DNA of 64,000 bases from Acestrorhynchus altus (GCA_034509495.1 CM067506.1:21510066-21574065); one strand, 5' to 3'; positions 26,401 through 37,030 are shown, counted from the first letter of the stretch. Notes: generated from the sequence alone by a model not told the origin. Translations and numbers: made by a program.

Positions 26401-29400
26401 TTGGCATTTTTGGCACTTTTGTGAACTGTGGCACAGGAAAATCTGCAATCACAAAGCTGGTTTACATAGCAACCCGTATTCCCATAACAAGCATTGTGCT
26501 GCTCTCCTGTATCCACATTATGGTATCCTGCACCTGTCTCTGACTTTTGTCTGTTTTTCCAGCTTTAACTAGGACTTGTCTAGTGGGATGGATTTAAAGA
26601 AATTCTGGGGCAGTAAATATAATCTGTATAATATAATCTGTTGACTGATCCAAAACAGTTTCACAATTTTGGAATTGGTTGTCAGCCCTTATTGGTTATG
26701 CTGGATTTGCTTTAGAAAGAGGTCACAGCAGTTTTAGTGGTACACAGTATGCCAGCTCCACTTACAAAACTTAGTTATGAATGGGAATGTCTCTTTGACA
26801 TTGTAGGGTTCATGTAGTACTGATCAGTCTCTATTCTGATTGGCAACCTTCTGAAGTTGAGTAATTTGAATAAGCAGACTAAATTAACCAGTTGTGCTCT
26901 GTGGTGGAGACATATAATTTATTTATTTATTTTAATCCCAAATAGGAAGTGCCAATCAACCAACCCCATTAAAACTCACTCCCTATCATGTATCCTGACA
27001 CTAGGATTGTGGAGACAAAATATGTGATTCTGATCATTCTGATACATGTGAAGCCAGATACCACCTCATTTTGAACTACTGCTCGGATCTTAGTACCACC
27101 ACTTGGAGCCCTACCAGATATATTTAAATGTTTTTGTTTTTTATTTGCTGACACAAAAGCAATTCATGTAGAGAATTTTGAAACTAACTGTATTCACAAA
27201 CTATAAAACTGTTTGTTGTATGATTTACAAAGGATAATTCTGTTGTCCACAGTCTTAAACACTAGTCTGGAGGTTCAGCAACTTATTGTCACTTCTAAAA
27301 CCAGGAGTAACCCTTTCAAGGGTGGTGTCTGTGTGTTAAAAATCAGTTCTTGAAACACTAGATATGGAAATCTATCAGAAATTCCACAATAACAATTGTA
27401 CAGTATGTGGAACCCCGCACTAATGAAAAGTCTTGCAAAAAAGATGTAAAGATGTTGTTTGTTTACATTGTTAATAATGTGGATGAAAGGCCACATCACA
27501 GTAGCAAGATAATAACAGGATAAAGATCATAACAGGAAAATGAAAGTGAAATGAAGTTAATGATGTAATTCCCACACTGAATGAAAGTGAACACAGTTGT
27601 TACTTTTCTTCACTTCAGATCAAAACAATGTGTCTCTGTCCTAAATTATGAACACATATAATTAGAAAGATGCATATGATCCTTGCTAAACAAGCTTTTA
27701 ATATTTGGCAAACAATGAAACAAATGTTCATTGTTACAGCCATGAATAAAGTATGAAAACAGTCAAAGCACTCAAGCCAATTTGACACAAACACAATAAT
27801 AGAAAAGAAAAAGAAAGAAGAGACAATGCAATGTCTGACAATGCAAGTGTTTGATGGCTGGGACTATTTTTCACTCACAGAAATATGACACAGATGGTTC
27901 TTCTTGAAGCCAAGTATGAACTATTAAAGGACTTTCTGGCCCACAAGTGTGAACCACAACAAATCTATTTGGATTTGATAAGATGAAGCGGTTTGGCAAC
28001 ATATCATTTGTATGTCAGAATCTTATCATCTGAGTCTTATCATATTAAAGATATGAGGATACAGTCTAAATATTGCTCTGTTTAAAACTTTTAAACTTGC
28101 TTTACATTTTGAACAGTGTGACCAAGAGCTAGATAACAGTACTTCTTTCTGCATTTTAGGACTTCTTTGTACAACACTGTCACTGTGGAACGGCTGCTCT
28201 AGCTTTCCAAGAGCTGAAGAGGTATTCACGCACAGATTACCACAGCCTAGCAGCATCCAGTGGCACTCTGTCTGACCTCACCACCATCCCAGAGGGCATA
28301 CGTATCCCCCATCGGCCAGATGGCAGAGGTCAGTGTCAAACCACGGCATTCCCAGTTATTTTACAACAGGAAAAGTTTTGGATCTGCTAACATGGAGCAG
28401 CACCAGGGAGTTTCAAATAGAGACTGGAAACCATTGTCCATGAACTGGAGAGGTGGTCAGATTTTGAGCTAAAAAGTATACAGATAGGGAACAGTTGTGC
28501 AGGTCTAACCAACAATCCCAAGAATGCCAGCTAATAGTCTTTGTTTTTGTTCCAAGGAACATCAACATTTGTTTAACTGTTCCCAAAAGCAGGTTGATCA
28601 GCACTCAGGAGACCATGTGGCCTTCATTAAGAAAAGGGCTAACCACATAAAGCCTATTTAAGCAAATGTTTATGTACTTTCATTTTAAAACTATGTTATG
28701 ACTAAGTTAAATGATTCTCATGTTACACACCTCTTGACCACATTGGACTCCAGGTGCACACTCCCCAAAACTCCACCTTTGGAGGGTCTTTCACTGAAAT
28801 TAATACTGTCCAAAAACACTCATTTCCCAAATGTTTTTTCTTGCTTGTTTTCCAAAGCATCTCATATTCCCTGCATGTGGGTGGGTGACAGAAGTGTGTT
28901 GTTCCCGGGGGGGAGAATGGGAAATTATTACTTCGTGGAATGGGGAATTTCTGGCATGTAGCCTTTATACGGAGAATACACAGTATGCACTGTACTACAC
29001 CCCATGACTTCTGGATTCATTTTCTTCTTCCCTGAGTGGGAAATGAAAGTTAGCGTGGGTATGTGTTAGTGTGCATGCACACCACACTGCAGGCTAAGTC
29101 TCACAGGACTGCTGATTCACTTCACCATCTGTCATAATAGTTCTTTCCTCTCAGAGATAACTCTTCCACTGCGTAACTGTATCCCGTGATAAAGATGCAT
29201 ATCCTGTTTGATTCCCGGACAGATGGTGAGGGAAGCTGCCACTCAGTCGTGCCCATGTGGAGAAGAGGCTTGAACAGGAGGAGCTACACTGAGGGGGAGA
29301 CAAGATACTTGAGTGGCAGCGCTGAGGTCCTCTCTGGCCCTCGACGAGTGAGTCATACTGATAAACTCATGAATGAAGGGCATTTGTCTTTGACTCACAC

Positions 29401-31665
29401 TGTAATCCACTATCAGCCGACAATCATGTATAATGGATACGTGAATTACTTGGTGGACCCACAAAGCATAATTTTCATTTGGTAGTGAATGACTAATGGG
29501 TGACTAATGGGTGGTACGGATTATTGTACAAAGACAAATTAGCATAGTTGTGGGCAGTTTGATGTGACACAGCAAAGAAATTTAATGAGTTGATAAAATG
29601 GGTTCTATTTCCAAAAAGATAACTATGGATGATAAACAAAAAGCAAGTAATTTCCACATCAAATGAATGTATTTTGTCATAATACATTTGTTCATTTTAA
29701 TTTGTAATGAATGCATTTATTCATTATACTGTTCCTTAATTCCATTTGACTAACACTTGATCCTGGCATCATATGTTTGGATTAAGCAAGGACCAGGGAT
29801 CGTAGTTAGAGGTATCATAAAGAATTTCAATACTCTACAAAGCTGAGAAAATGTTTAATTAAATTAAAAGTGTTCACTGCAATTAAAAAGTTCCTAACCA
29901 TTTCAATGACAACAGAGGTACTTAAGCTATGGCATAGACTGCTATTTAACAGGTGAACACGAGACTAAAATTTGGCATTGTATTGTGTTTGGCATGTAAC
30001 AGCAACATTTGTATGTGAAAAAAACACATCTTACAAAACAATAGTTTGCACTCAGAAGGAAGACTGCAATGCTATTTGGAACTACACATATGGAAGTAGT
30101 GTCTCTCAGTGTGGCATCGGGTCACTGTGTTCGATAATGCAACATACCAGATATCTTAGAATGGAGTTGCAGAGGTTCCTGATAGTGTCCTGTGATATTC
30201 CTTCCCATGCATTTGGAATATTTTCACTCAGGTCCTGCAGATTTTGTGGTTGGGGTGGAGTGTTAATAGGTCACCCAATAGCATTCCACATTCCACATAA
30301 CATTTTCAATTGGGGATAGGTCTGGTGACATGACTGGCCATGGCAAACTCTTAAACGGGCAGCAGTATGCACACCAGGGTGTGCAGTCAGAAAAGCTATT
30401 CCGACTGGTTGCAGGGCCTCATTAATATAAGGTTGGGCTGTCAGAGTGCCTGTAATAAAGTCCTGGATCTGGCATTGTACAAACATACACCCCAAACCAT
30501 GACACCAGGTTTTCTGGACACATGATGCATGACAACAAACCACTAATCTTGGGGCTGGCCACGCTGCCTCCACACAAAAGCAGACATTGTGAATTGTAAT
30601 CTGTTGTTTCCTTCTGGGTGAAACATACAACAACCTTGTATCACCATTTTGACTGTTTTTGAATTTTTAACATTTAAAATTAGCACATGTTCTTTAAGTT
30701 TTTATACAATTTCATAATAAATGGGCTCCTGTAGAGTTGCCATTGTGAAGATTTTGTTCTAATTTCATCATATCTATTGCACAATAATAATTTCTGATTA
30801 TTCCATGTGTGTGTAGGTGGAGAACTATACATGGGGTAGGGTAAAGGAGCTGGTGAAGAAGACCAGGCTAAGAAACCAAAGCAGATTGGGACTGTCCTCC
30901 AGCTCACTCAAGAGATCATGTCCTCAGTTATACAGGTACATCTGTCCAAACAGGTCTACTGCCATTTTTCAGATCCTCTATGGCACAATAACTGATTCTA
31001 TTAACCAATTCAGCATTATTGATCCAGATTAATTAGTTCTAGTTGAATTTAAGTTTTATTACTAAAAAAATATAGCAGAGTACATGGTACTGTGTTTCAG
31101 TGGCTTGTAAACATAATGAAAATGAAACGACCCAACGCTCGAGATGTTTAATTGACATGGAAGTTCTCAGTAGTTTCAGTCCATTAGCACCTACAATAAC
31201 AGGATGCTTTAATCACCCAAAAAGTGGCCACTGAATGAACAAGACTACAGTATATCATCATTTAAAGTGCATAACACATTTGTTATCAATGATTAGCTCT
31301 CCACCATTTAAGCCAAATAAAACACAGGATATTCATTTGAAATCAGCCCAGGTGTAATGGATCTTAAGGTAAACATATTAATCATGAACTGCAGACGTAT
31401 CCAAAATGAAAAACATTACGATTAAACGATTAAAATGAATATTACTGTTATCAATGCTCTTTGCTTTCACTTTCTGATCCAATGGCATAAGCATTTCACA
31501 TGTGGTTTTGTATACAGTACCAGTCATAGGTTTAGACACACCTACTCCTTTCAACCCTTAAAGGAAAACCTTACACAATGACATGCCTGTCCAGCATGTA
31601 AAAACCAAATGTTTTATTATAAACAAAATATTTTGGTTCATGCAATTAAATTATAATAGTATTGG

Positions 31666-31702
<37 letters not shown>

Positions 31703-33409
31703 ATACTGACGTTTCCGAGTCTAAGGGCCTGTATGCAGCCCACGCTTCAGTTCACATCTTCACAGTAGTGCTCCCAAACCTAGCATAAAATCTTCCCTGG
31801 ATGTTAGAGACAATTACTCCAACAAAGGCAGGATAGATAATACCCTTGATTCCAGAATGAATGAGAAGGTGTCCCAATATTTTTGTCCATGTACATGTTG
31901 TAATTAGTGGCTATGATTTTAATATCAATATCAAAAGACGTAGCCAAGTTATGTAATCCATAATACACTCAGTCAGTGTGTCCAAACGTCTTATTTCTAA
32001 AAGTAGAGACAATTACTATTTTTACTGCTGTTTTACTGCTATTATGTTTTCCCACTTAGCTTCTTAGAGCTCATATAATAATGCTGAACACAGTAAGCAG
32101 TGGGTTGTTTATTATGTCAATTATTTGATGATGTGGGTTAAGATTGATAGGAGGATTTTGTATGATAAGAACTTAATCTAATCTTCAAACTGTAAACTCA
32201 CACTTCCTGTGCTTCCTAATCTCTATTATGCACTAATTCCTTTCAAATAGTTTGGCACTGTGCTCATGTGGCAGTTAGTGACTAGTACTGAGATAGGGGA
32301 TAGGGAGCGAGCTGTGGAATAAGGTCATTGACCTTTCTCACAGTTATGGTATGCTGTGGGTATTAACTGTATGCACTGGTATATGTAATTTTTTACTCAG
32401 CATATTTACAGTCTTTGTCTTAAGTTATCTCAGAGAAAGAAGATTTGGCCTTATTCACCAATTATTCTTTAAGAGATTTCATCTTAAAACTAACTTGTGC
32501 TGGTGTTTTTGATATTTTTGGAATGTATTAAATGCATTATATGAGGACAATGGGATCCATCATTAATCAGCAATTGTTAGGATGGTGGAGAATGTGGCCC
32601 ATTGATCCAACAACATTTCTAACAACAATAATTCAAGTATTTCTATCAATTGTCTATCAACAGTAATCCAGGAGTCATATAACTGAGCCTAGATCTGCAT
32701 TCCTTGAGAGGTTTGATATATATGGGCCACTACATTTGTCCATAAGACTGTTGTAAGGTTAGACAGTTATGCTACGACAGCAGTGGACACTGAGTAGTGG
32801 TCTGCCTTTGTTTAAGGGACTGTAGAAAAAGGAATCTAGTGGGAGTAACACGGCTCATGGAAAGAACAACTATTTCTCTGCCCCCTCAACCCAGTCCTCA
32901 AGTGAGCCACGGTCCTCCTCACACATGGTTTGGAAAGGGCTCAGATGAATAGTTAAGGGGTTGCAGTGTCAGGTTCAAGGTATGCTTGGAGGAGTAGGAG
33001 AATTCTGCATGTATTTCACTCATTAGATGAGATATGAGCGTGCCAGATCCTCCCAAGAAAGGATTTTCTTCTCCAGTGGGATATATCCATGAGAATGGTT
33101 TAACTGTTTGCATACATTTCTTCATACATGAACATGAGGTAAAGGGTAAGAAGGAGTTAAATGAGAGTTAAAAACTTTACATGAGACCAATAAACAAAAT
33201 GTTCTTTTGTTTGAACATTAACATGAGATTTTATTTTAAATAAGTTTCTAATGGTAAATATCATGGAGGTCCTGAAATGTAGAACTGCTATACTGATCAT
33301 CTCTTTTCTTCACAGGCCTGAACTTGGTCAGATCGAGCTGTCCAGGAGAGACAGGAACTCTATGATTGTCCTGGGCCACCAGAAAATGGACTATCACTGG
33401 TTTCACTAG
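3845..33409 (+). CDS. c8orf58-like: C8orf58-like uncharacterised protein, 7 coding exons, 512 aa
   Basis: Exons: 3845-3923, 14301-15091, 23119-23280, 28160-28328, 29223-29347, 30817-30935, 33316-33409. All junctions are GT-AG and the phases agree, giving 1,539 nt, 512 residues plus TAG. The start is the first ATG of exon 1 (A at -3), and the exon ends in a strong GTAAGT donor. Exon 2 codes a long acidic, Ser/Thr-rich, probably disordered region with a DSGVEM motif at about residues 116-121. Exon 3 codes a YLEH motif (about 305-308) leading into a Leu/Gln-rich coiled coil to about 338. Exon 6 opens with a basic helix around Trp448 (TWGRVKEL). DSGVEM, YLEH-coiled coil and the W-basic helix occur in the same order in human C8orf58, which is shorter (about 365 residues as I recall). 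No signal peptide or membrane segment is seen. Function is unknown. Exon structure is fairly sure, family name likely, exon 5 the weakest part. Confidence 0.72.
4526..4556. repeat. Perfect 14-bp hairpin
   Basis: AATATACAGTCTTG at 4526-4539 is followed by a 3-nt loop and its exact reverse complement at 4543-4556. It lies in intron 1. It may be a remnant of a fold-back element or simply a structured spot in RNA. Confidence 0.8.
5627..5915 (-). mobile_element. Nonautonomous DNA transposon, GGACA-type family, copy 1
   Basis: Shares with the other copies the ordered blocks GATGAGTTGGGGAG, GAATGCAATC, CTCCAAAATCTAGTAGAAA, AGAGACAGTTA and GAAGAAACAATGA, ending in a CATTTGTCCA-like terminus. The orientation is opposite to the copy at 59480. 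The family is a short, noncoding element with transposon-like termini, common in fish as I know it. Confidence 0.65.
7014..7045 (+). repeat. (TG)16 microsatellite
   Basis: Uninterrupted GT dinucleotides in intron 1 of the C8orf58-like gene. Confidence 0.98.
7826..8092 (-). mobile_element. Nonautonomous DNA transposon, GGACA-type family, copy 2
   Basis: Same block order as copy 1 (GGTGCTCCATCCA, CTAATGCTCTTGTCACTGAAT, GCTCCAAAATCTAGTATAAA, GAGACAGTTGCTTCAACAAA, GAAGAAACAATGA). Both ends are worn. Confidence 0.65.
8374..8420 (+). repeat. (TG)23 microsatellite
   Basis: Uninterrupted TG run, followed by TATGTACATATGTACA. Confidence 0.97.
8600..8692 (-). repeat. (TTAC)n/(TTTA)n tail of the LINE
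   Basis: On the + strand this reads as imperfect TAAG and TAAA tetranucleotides. It abuts the 3' end of the LINE, so it is probably its tail rather than an independent microsatellite. Confidence 0.7.
8600..10195 (-). mobile_element. Decayed LINE (non-LTR retrotransposon) with microsatellite tail
   Basis: Read on the minus strand from 10195 down to 8600, several frames together give the order of a fish LINE polyprotein. First comes the segment between endonuclease and RT (QKPWMNAEG, NTAFRSSDAEAYSSA). Next come RT pieces (MKCFEKLVPSHLK, SAFNKVSPIMLVSKFSDLG, then STLTLNTRILQGCVLSPLL around 9130-9050). The PQGCVLSPL-type RT core is recognisable, with the usual PQ changed. Frames shift several times and stops occur, so it is dead. 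The endonuclease is missing (5' truncation). The 3' end runs into a TTAC/TTTA repeat at 8692-8600, as expected for LINEs that end in short tandem repeats. It lies antisense in intron 1 of the C8orf58-like gene. The exact clade is not decided. Confidence 0.85.
13087..13325 (-). mobile_element. SINE, 3' part, copy 3
   Basis: On the minus strand it reads GCACTTTCCTCTAAGC, GCTGCCCAGCAATG, TAGTGTCAGGATGATTG, GATAGGGGAAGGGTCCTAA, ending in an ATAA-rich tail at 13087-13105. The first half matches SINE copy 1, and the tail matches the copy at 26915-27100. Confidence 0.7.
15640..15960. repeat. GGTTCTT/AAGAACC-rich MITE-like repeat
   Basis: Repeated GGTTCTT and AAGAACC words in inverted arrangement (for example TATGAAGAACCATG and GTAAAGGTTCTTCATAC). 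The same vocabulary is found at 21500-21660, 47168-47400 and 62831-63045, suggesting one fold-back family or related families. Boundaries are approximate. Confidence 0.45.
17096..17345 (+). mobile_element. tRNA-derived SINE (GGCAGCTG family), copy 1
   Basis: A tRNA-like head (GGCAGCTGTAGTCTGATGG, then GTTACTAGTTCCATTCCC as a worn B box) is followed by the family body GACTGAACTGCCCTTGAGC, GTGTGTATGTGTGTGCTTCA and ATGGGTAAAATGCAGAGGAC. Reverse-complement copies lie at 21205-21403 and 54376-54525. Confidence 0.8.
17362..17639. repeat. Palindromic MITE with arms of about 80 bp
   Basis: Outer ends are exact inverted repeats, AGGTACACT at 17362 and AGTGTACCT ending at 17639. Inner arm ends also pair: CCACTCTTCTAATACA at 17421-17436 against its near-complement in 17575-17592. 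There is no coding capacity. It is a fold-back MITE in intron 2 of the C8orf58-like gene. Confidence 0.8.
17848..18210 (-). mobile_element. Nonautonomous DNA transposon, GGACA-type family, copy 3
   Basis: Starts near ATTTGTGGGCACCCATGC, continues through GCCTAATGCCAGGCATGGGC, GATGAGTTGGGGAG, GAATGCAATCGAATCC, GCTCCAAAATCTAGTAGAAA and ends near GAAGAAACAATGA. It contains the half of the family that is missing from copies 1 and 2, and matches the 59480 copy in reverse. Confidence 0.75.
21205..21403 (-). mobile_element. tRNA-derived SINE (GGCAGCTG family), copy 2
   Basis: Reverse complement of the 17096 family. On the minus strand it runs from GCAGCTGTGGACTGGTGG at about 21403 through the B-box-like GTTTGATTCCC to GTGTTTCACTGCGTGAC. 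Confidence 0.8.
21500..21660. repeat. AAGAACC/GGTTCTT MITE-like repeat, copy 2
   Basis: Contains GTGAAGAACCTTTTAAAGG and, inverted, CATGGTTCTTTATGG, then CAAAGAACCATATGAAGC. Similar words occur in the repeat at 15640-15960. Confidence 0.45.
23890..24100 (+). mobile_element. tRNA-derived SINE of a second family
   Basis: A tRNA-like head with B box GGTTCGATTCC at 23951-23961 is followed by a tail with GTAAGTCACTCTGGGTAAG and GTCAGTTAAATGCCATAAATG. This resembles the tail many fish SINEs share with their partner LINEs. It lies in intron 3 of the C8orf58-like gene. Confidence 0.8.
26915..27100 (-). mobile_element. SINE, 3' part, copy 4
   Basis: On the minus strand it reads GGTGGTATCTGGCTTCACAT, CCTAGTGTCAGGATACATGA, GGTTGATTGGCACTTCC and ends in an (ATAA)n-like tail at 26918-26933. 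It shares blocks with the copies at 2990 and 13087. Confidence 0.7.
29223..29347 (+). CDS. c8orf58-like: Phase-predicted exon 5 of the C8orf58-like gene
   Basis: Exon 4 ends in phase 1, while the tryptophan-containing exon at 30817 reads only in phase 0, so an exon of length 3n+2 must lie between them. The segment 29223-29347 is 125 nt, follows a CCCGGACAG acceptor, ends at a perfect CGA|GTGAGT donor, has no stop in the required frame, and restores phase 0. It codes about 42 residues rich in Arg, Gly and Ser. Without it, joining 28328 to 30817 gives an in-frame stop within eight codons. The exon rests on splice logic, not on homology. Confidence 0.6.
30080..30640 (-). pseudogene. Decayed Tc1-like transposase fragment
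   Basis: On the minus strand, 30633-30360 gives GTLTAQPYINEALQPVGIAF and LTAHPGVH, and after a frameshift 30345-30300 gives LPWPVMSPDLSPIEN, the block around the third catalytic residue of Tc1/mariner DDE transposases. The second catalytic Asp block (usually a QxDNARPH-type motif) is not visible. Stops and at least one frameshift show it is dead. It lies antisense in intron 5 (29348-30816) of the C8orf58-like gene. I could not define its terminal repeats. The rest of that intron shows no other feature. Confidence 0.75.
31668..31702 (+). repeat. (CA)n microsatellite
   Basis: About 17 uninterrupted CA units in intron 6. Confidence 0.97.
31735..31905 (-). mobile_element. Nonautonomous DNA transposon, GGACA-type family, copy 4 (fragment)
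   Basis: Carries GTGCTCCCAAACCTAGCATA, CCCTGGATGTTAGAGACAAT, ACTCCAACAAAGGCAGGATA and the terminus GTGTCCCAATATTTTTGTCC. Only the half nearest one terminus remains. Confidence 0.65.
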
Positions 33410-36092
33410 AGTGAATCAGGTCAGTAAAAATCATCAGTCATTCTGTAATCATATTGGTTCTTTTTTTCATGACTACATTGGTTGAAGTGTTGTTTTATTC
33501 TTAGAGAGACGCACTTTGCATGCAGTTTCATGCAGTTTTCTAGGCTTCATAACTCAGTATCAGAATAAACTACAGGTATGATACATGCTCAACCTACATC
33601 TGTGAGAGGGGGTGGGGCTAATTATATCACTGATCCAGATATTGGGTTGTAGATTTCTTTGCTCTTGCAGTGTTCAGATTTTGGAATAAAAGTCCCGAGA
33701 AGGAATAATTCTGATACATACATTATTAACAAAATTATAAAGGACATTCGGGTTGTAGACGCAAGTAAATAATTAATGGTCAGATTTACACAAATATTTA
33801 AATTCTGTTCATTTTTACATCTCAAATCAAGACAAATTTCAGACACCTATGATCTCCTGAAAATAACAATCTGGCATGTGTGATTGTCTCCTGTATTGTT
33901 GAATATAATTAGGTCAAACTATGAAACAGGTTAAAAGCAAGAGTGGATGGTGGCCCATACAGTGGTCTTTAGCAGAACTTCTTTGCTCTAGCTCCATATG
34001 CGCTGTTATCTCTTAGCAATGTTGTTTCAGGAGTGCTGATATGGCTCTTTCACTGCTCCACTCTCCTCTATTGTTTTCCAGTTGGACACTGAACAGATGG
34101 CGTATGATGGGGCAACATTTCCCTGAAGAGGAGGATGCGCTGAAGTTGTACAGAACCAGACACAGAAAGACAGAGAGGAGAGGGAGGGTGAAAACATGTG
34201 GAAAAGAAAGTGATGTGGGATCAATGGGGAAAGAGTAAAGATGCCAAATGGAGATGACCTTCATACTTGACACCCACAAAGTTTAACACAAACATTCACA
34301 TGTTTAAATGAGTGTACTATGGACCTATTATCAATGTGGCTGCTTCCTTTTTCAATGCATGTTAGTAAGCATATATAATGAATCTACTCTGTTAACGATG
34401 TGGGTGTCTGTAAAGTCTGTATAGACCATGTATTCAAGTGACTAAAGTTTACTCAAGAGATATAACTAAGAAATAACTGTATTACTGGCTGCTCCTGTGT
34501 AAAACATTAACTGGAGCATTTCATTTTGTTCTGAACATTTCTGTGAAATATCTGTTAGAAACACCAATAATACAAAAATAAAAAGTACTATATTTGTATA
34601 ACTATCAAACTGGTTATATTTTAAAAATAATAGCCTTGAATTGCTAGTGGTTTCTGTGTACAGTGACAACAGACTGGATGCATGGTCTCTACAACTGTAC
34701 TGTACATTGTCAGTGAGGTGAGGAGAGGAGCATCTCTTCTGTGAATTCATATGTCTATGAACATATATCATAATAATGAAAGCTAATGACAGCTGATGAC
34801 CTGATGCTCATGTGGTCAAGCAGACTGTCTGCTGTTATGTAATATTTGTGATCCACCCCCCCCCCCCCCAAAAAATGTGTAGGAATGTCCAGTGTGTGGA
34901 CCGATAATCCTTTAACATTACTCTAAACGTGTTTCCCTGATGCCTGCCAAGAATCTGTCTTAGAGGTATAGCCGCTATTTCATGTAAATCCATTAAACTC
35001 ATTGAGCCCAGCAGGACACTTTGTGAGGATTTGACCAAGACATGCAGGCTGAAAGGCTTTTCCTTGCCTGGCAGCAACATCCTGGTCATTCAAAAATCTC
35101 AAATGGTGGTATAGCTGGTAGACAGTGGGAGCAGCTGTGACCAGGCAAAAAAATAAATGTATCTTCTGCACCACTGTATCTGAGAGCAGATGAAGTGGTA
35201 ATAAAAGATGTAGGTCATTTGTGGCATATTAAGTAAAATGCAAGGTCAACAAGCTGAACAAGCATGAAGTAATCAAGGCCAAAAAAGATCTTAACTGTCA
35301 CTGACCAGGAATTTCAATTGTTTTGGTCATTTTTTGTCCTGAACTCCTTGCATCCTGCACTTCTAGGGCTGGCACTCTCAAATTGGAACTGCATTAAAGT
35401 AAAGGGTGCACAAAGAACGGTACCACCATCCTTTTTACTACTCATTTGATGCATCCTATTAGGGTTTTCTCTCCTCTAGTACTTCCGGTGGCTGCTATTA
35501 TAGAGGACTGTTCATTATAGAGAACAATGTATAGAAAGCCCTTATAGATATCTTAACCTCTACATGCTCCTCTACATGTATTCTCTGTGTAATTCTGTTT
35601 CCTGTTGTATCTGTTTAGTCCTATTAGCCTAGTGGGCAGTGAAGCGTTCTCTGTGCCATTTTTTTAAGAGACCACTGCAAAACCTATCGCCTTATAATAA
35701 GCCTATTGCTTCACAGGCGTCAATGTCATTTGTTTTTTGGACACACCCACATGTCCTAGTGCCATGAAGTGATTGCGAAGGTTGTTGTGACTGGCTGCTG
35801 AAAAGACGGGCATATTTTTTTTTGTTTACTGTGTGTCATGTTGTGTATTATGTATCATATTCCTGTTATACTGTCATACCGTACTTAAATGTTTATCTGC
35901 TAAATCTGTGAGATGAATTATATGGACAAAAAATGTGACAGTTTTGATGTATGAAGATTTTTTTGTTTGTCAGGCTACGGACAAAAGACGAGAGAGCTGT
36001 CTTTATACTGTGTATTGTACTATATGAATATTTGATTATGCATATTGCATTCCTATTCAAAGTTATTTTTAATAAATAAAGTTGTGACATTT
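33410..36092 (+). other. c8orf58-like: Possible 3' UTR of the C8orf58-like gene, with a possible UTR intron
   Basis: The stop codon at 33407-33409 is followed 11 nt later by a donor-like CAG|GTCAG at 33420. An acceptor (TTGTTTTCCAG) ends at 34081 and precedes a stretch open to 34238. A junction so close behind the stop would not normally trigger nonsense-mediated decay. AATAAATAAA followed by a GT-rich stretch near 36069-36090 is a plausible polyadenylation site. Between lie a C-run at about 34856-34870 and otherwise unique AT-rich sequence. No coding homology is seen. Confidence 0.3.
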
Positions 36093-37030
36093 CAAAACAA
36101 CAGAAGCCCGTCTTTGAGATTTTCTTTGGTCTATTTAATCTAATTTTAAATACAATAAAACCTACCTATGCTTCTCGTTTGTGCACTATACTGATTACTT
36201 GCAATGGTTTGAAAATATTACACAGCATGAGTAAATGTGACCCTGCATCAATCTTGGCCACTGTTTTCACCCAGCACTATAGTCTCCATTCCAGATTCTG
36301 CCACTCTTAGCAGCTTAGCAGGGGAATGATAGCAACTTGTTTGCAGACTGAGAATTAATACTGACTAATGGATTCTGATACCTGAATGTCATTCAGTTTA
36401 TTCATTAAAAACAATGAATTTCACTATTGGAGTAGGTTTAATCTGTGTCTGGGAAGCTCACTGCATCACTGCATTGCATTTCATTTACTGATTATGTTTT
36501 TAAATTATATGAAAATTGGTCTGCAATAGGGAATTACACACAGCTAAAATTAGTCTCAACACAGTAGGAATGTATGGGAACAATTCAGGCAGAACACCTA
36601 AGTAATTTTATATATTCAGCATTGTAAACTGGAAATTACCTCATTGTATATGTGGAAGTGAAGTAAGCACATCCTTACTACACCCCATATTTTCTATGTG
36701 ACAATAATCTTCTATTCCTGTGGGAGTTCAGTGACGTTAAGAACAATAGAAGGCATTACGTGCAAGTCTGCAGGATTCTGAGAGAGAGCAAATGTCAGAA
36801 TTTATTTAGTGTTGGTGGCAGTAAAGAAAAGCAAGTACAAATGCTCCCACATTGATTTCTGCAGATGAATAATGTTTCAATGGTTTTGGATATTTCAGTA
36901 TATTGCTGGTGTTGTTTCTGGTTATTCCAGACTGGAAATAAGACTAGTCCTGGACCACAAAGATATCTCCATTCAGAATGCTGTATTATCCATAACTAGG
37001 TATTCTTTTGTCTAAATCAACAATTACCTA
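36093..37030. other. Spacer between the C8orf58-like gene and the Tc1 element
   Basis: AT-rich, no open frame with a recognisable domain, and no repeat that I can name. Confidence 0.4.

Larger units (their letters stand above)
23281..28159 (+). other. Intron 3 of the C8orf58-like gene (4.9 kb)
   Basis: It contains a tRNA-derived SINE at 23890-24100 and an antisense SINE tail at 26915-27100. A purine-rich GAGA stretch lies near 24475-24512. The remaining sequence is AT-rich and I see no gene in it. Confidence 0.55.
31513..31990. mobile_element. Possible nonautonomous Tc1-like element with nested repeat
   Basis: The left edge reads TACAGTACCAGTCATAGG and TTTAGACACACCTACTC, close to a terminal repeat known from fish Tc1 elements. 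GTGTGTCCAAACGTCTTA near 31977 could be the worn opposite end. Between them lie a CA array and a piece of the GGACA-type family. The pairing of the two ends is uncertain. Confidence 0.4.
30936..33315 (+). other. Intron 6 of the C8orf58-like gene (2.4 kb)
   Basis: Holds a Tc1-like terminal-repeat remnant, a CA array and a fragment of the GGACA-type nonautonomous transposon between about 31510 and 31990. The part from 32000 to 33300 shows nothing that I recognise. Confidence 0.55.

Noticed and set aside
34835..35174. Overlapping minus-strand frames of 64 and 84 codons
   Set aside because: No known domain could be recognised; they may be repeat-derived, but the evidence is too thin for a call.
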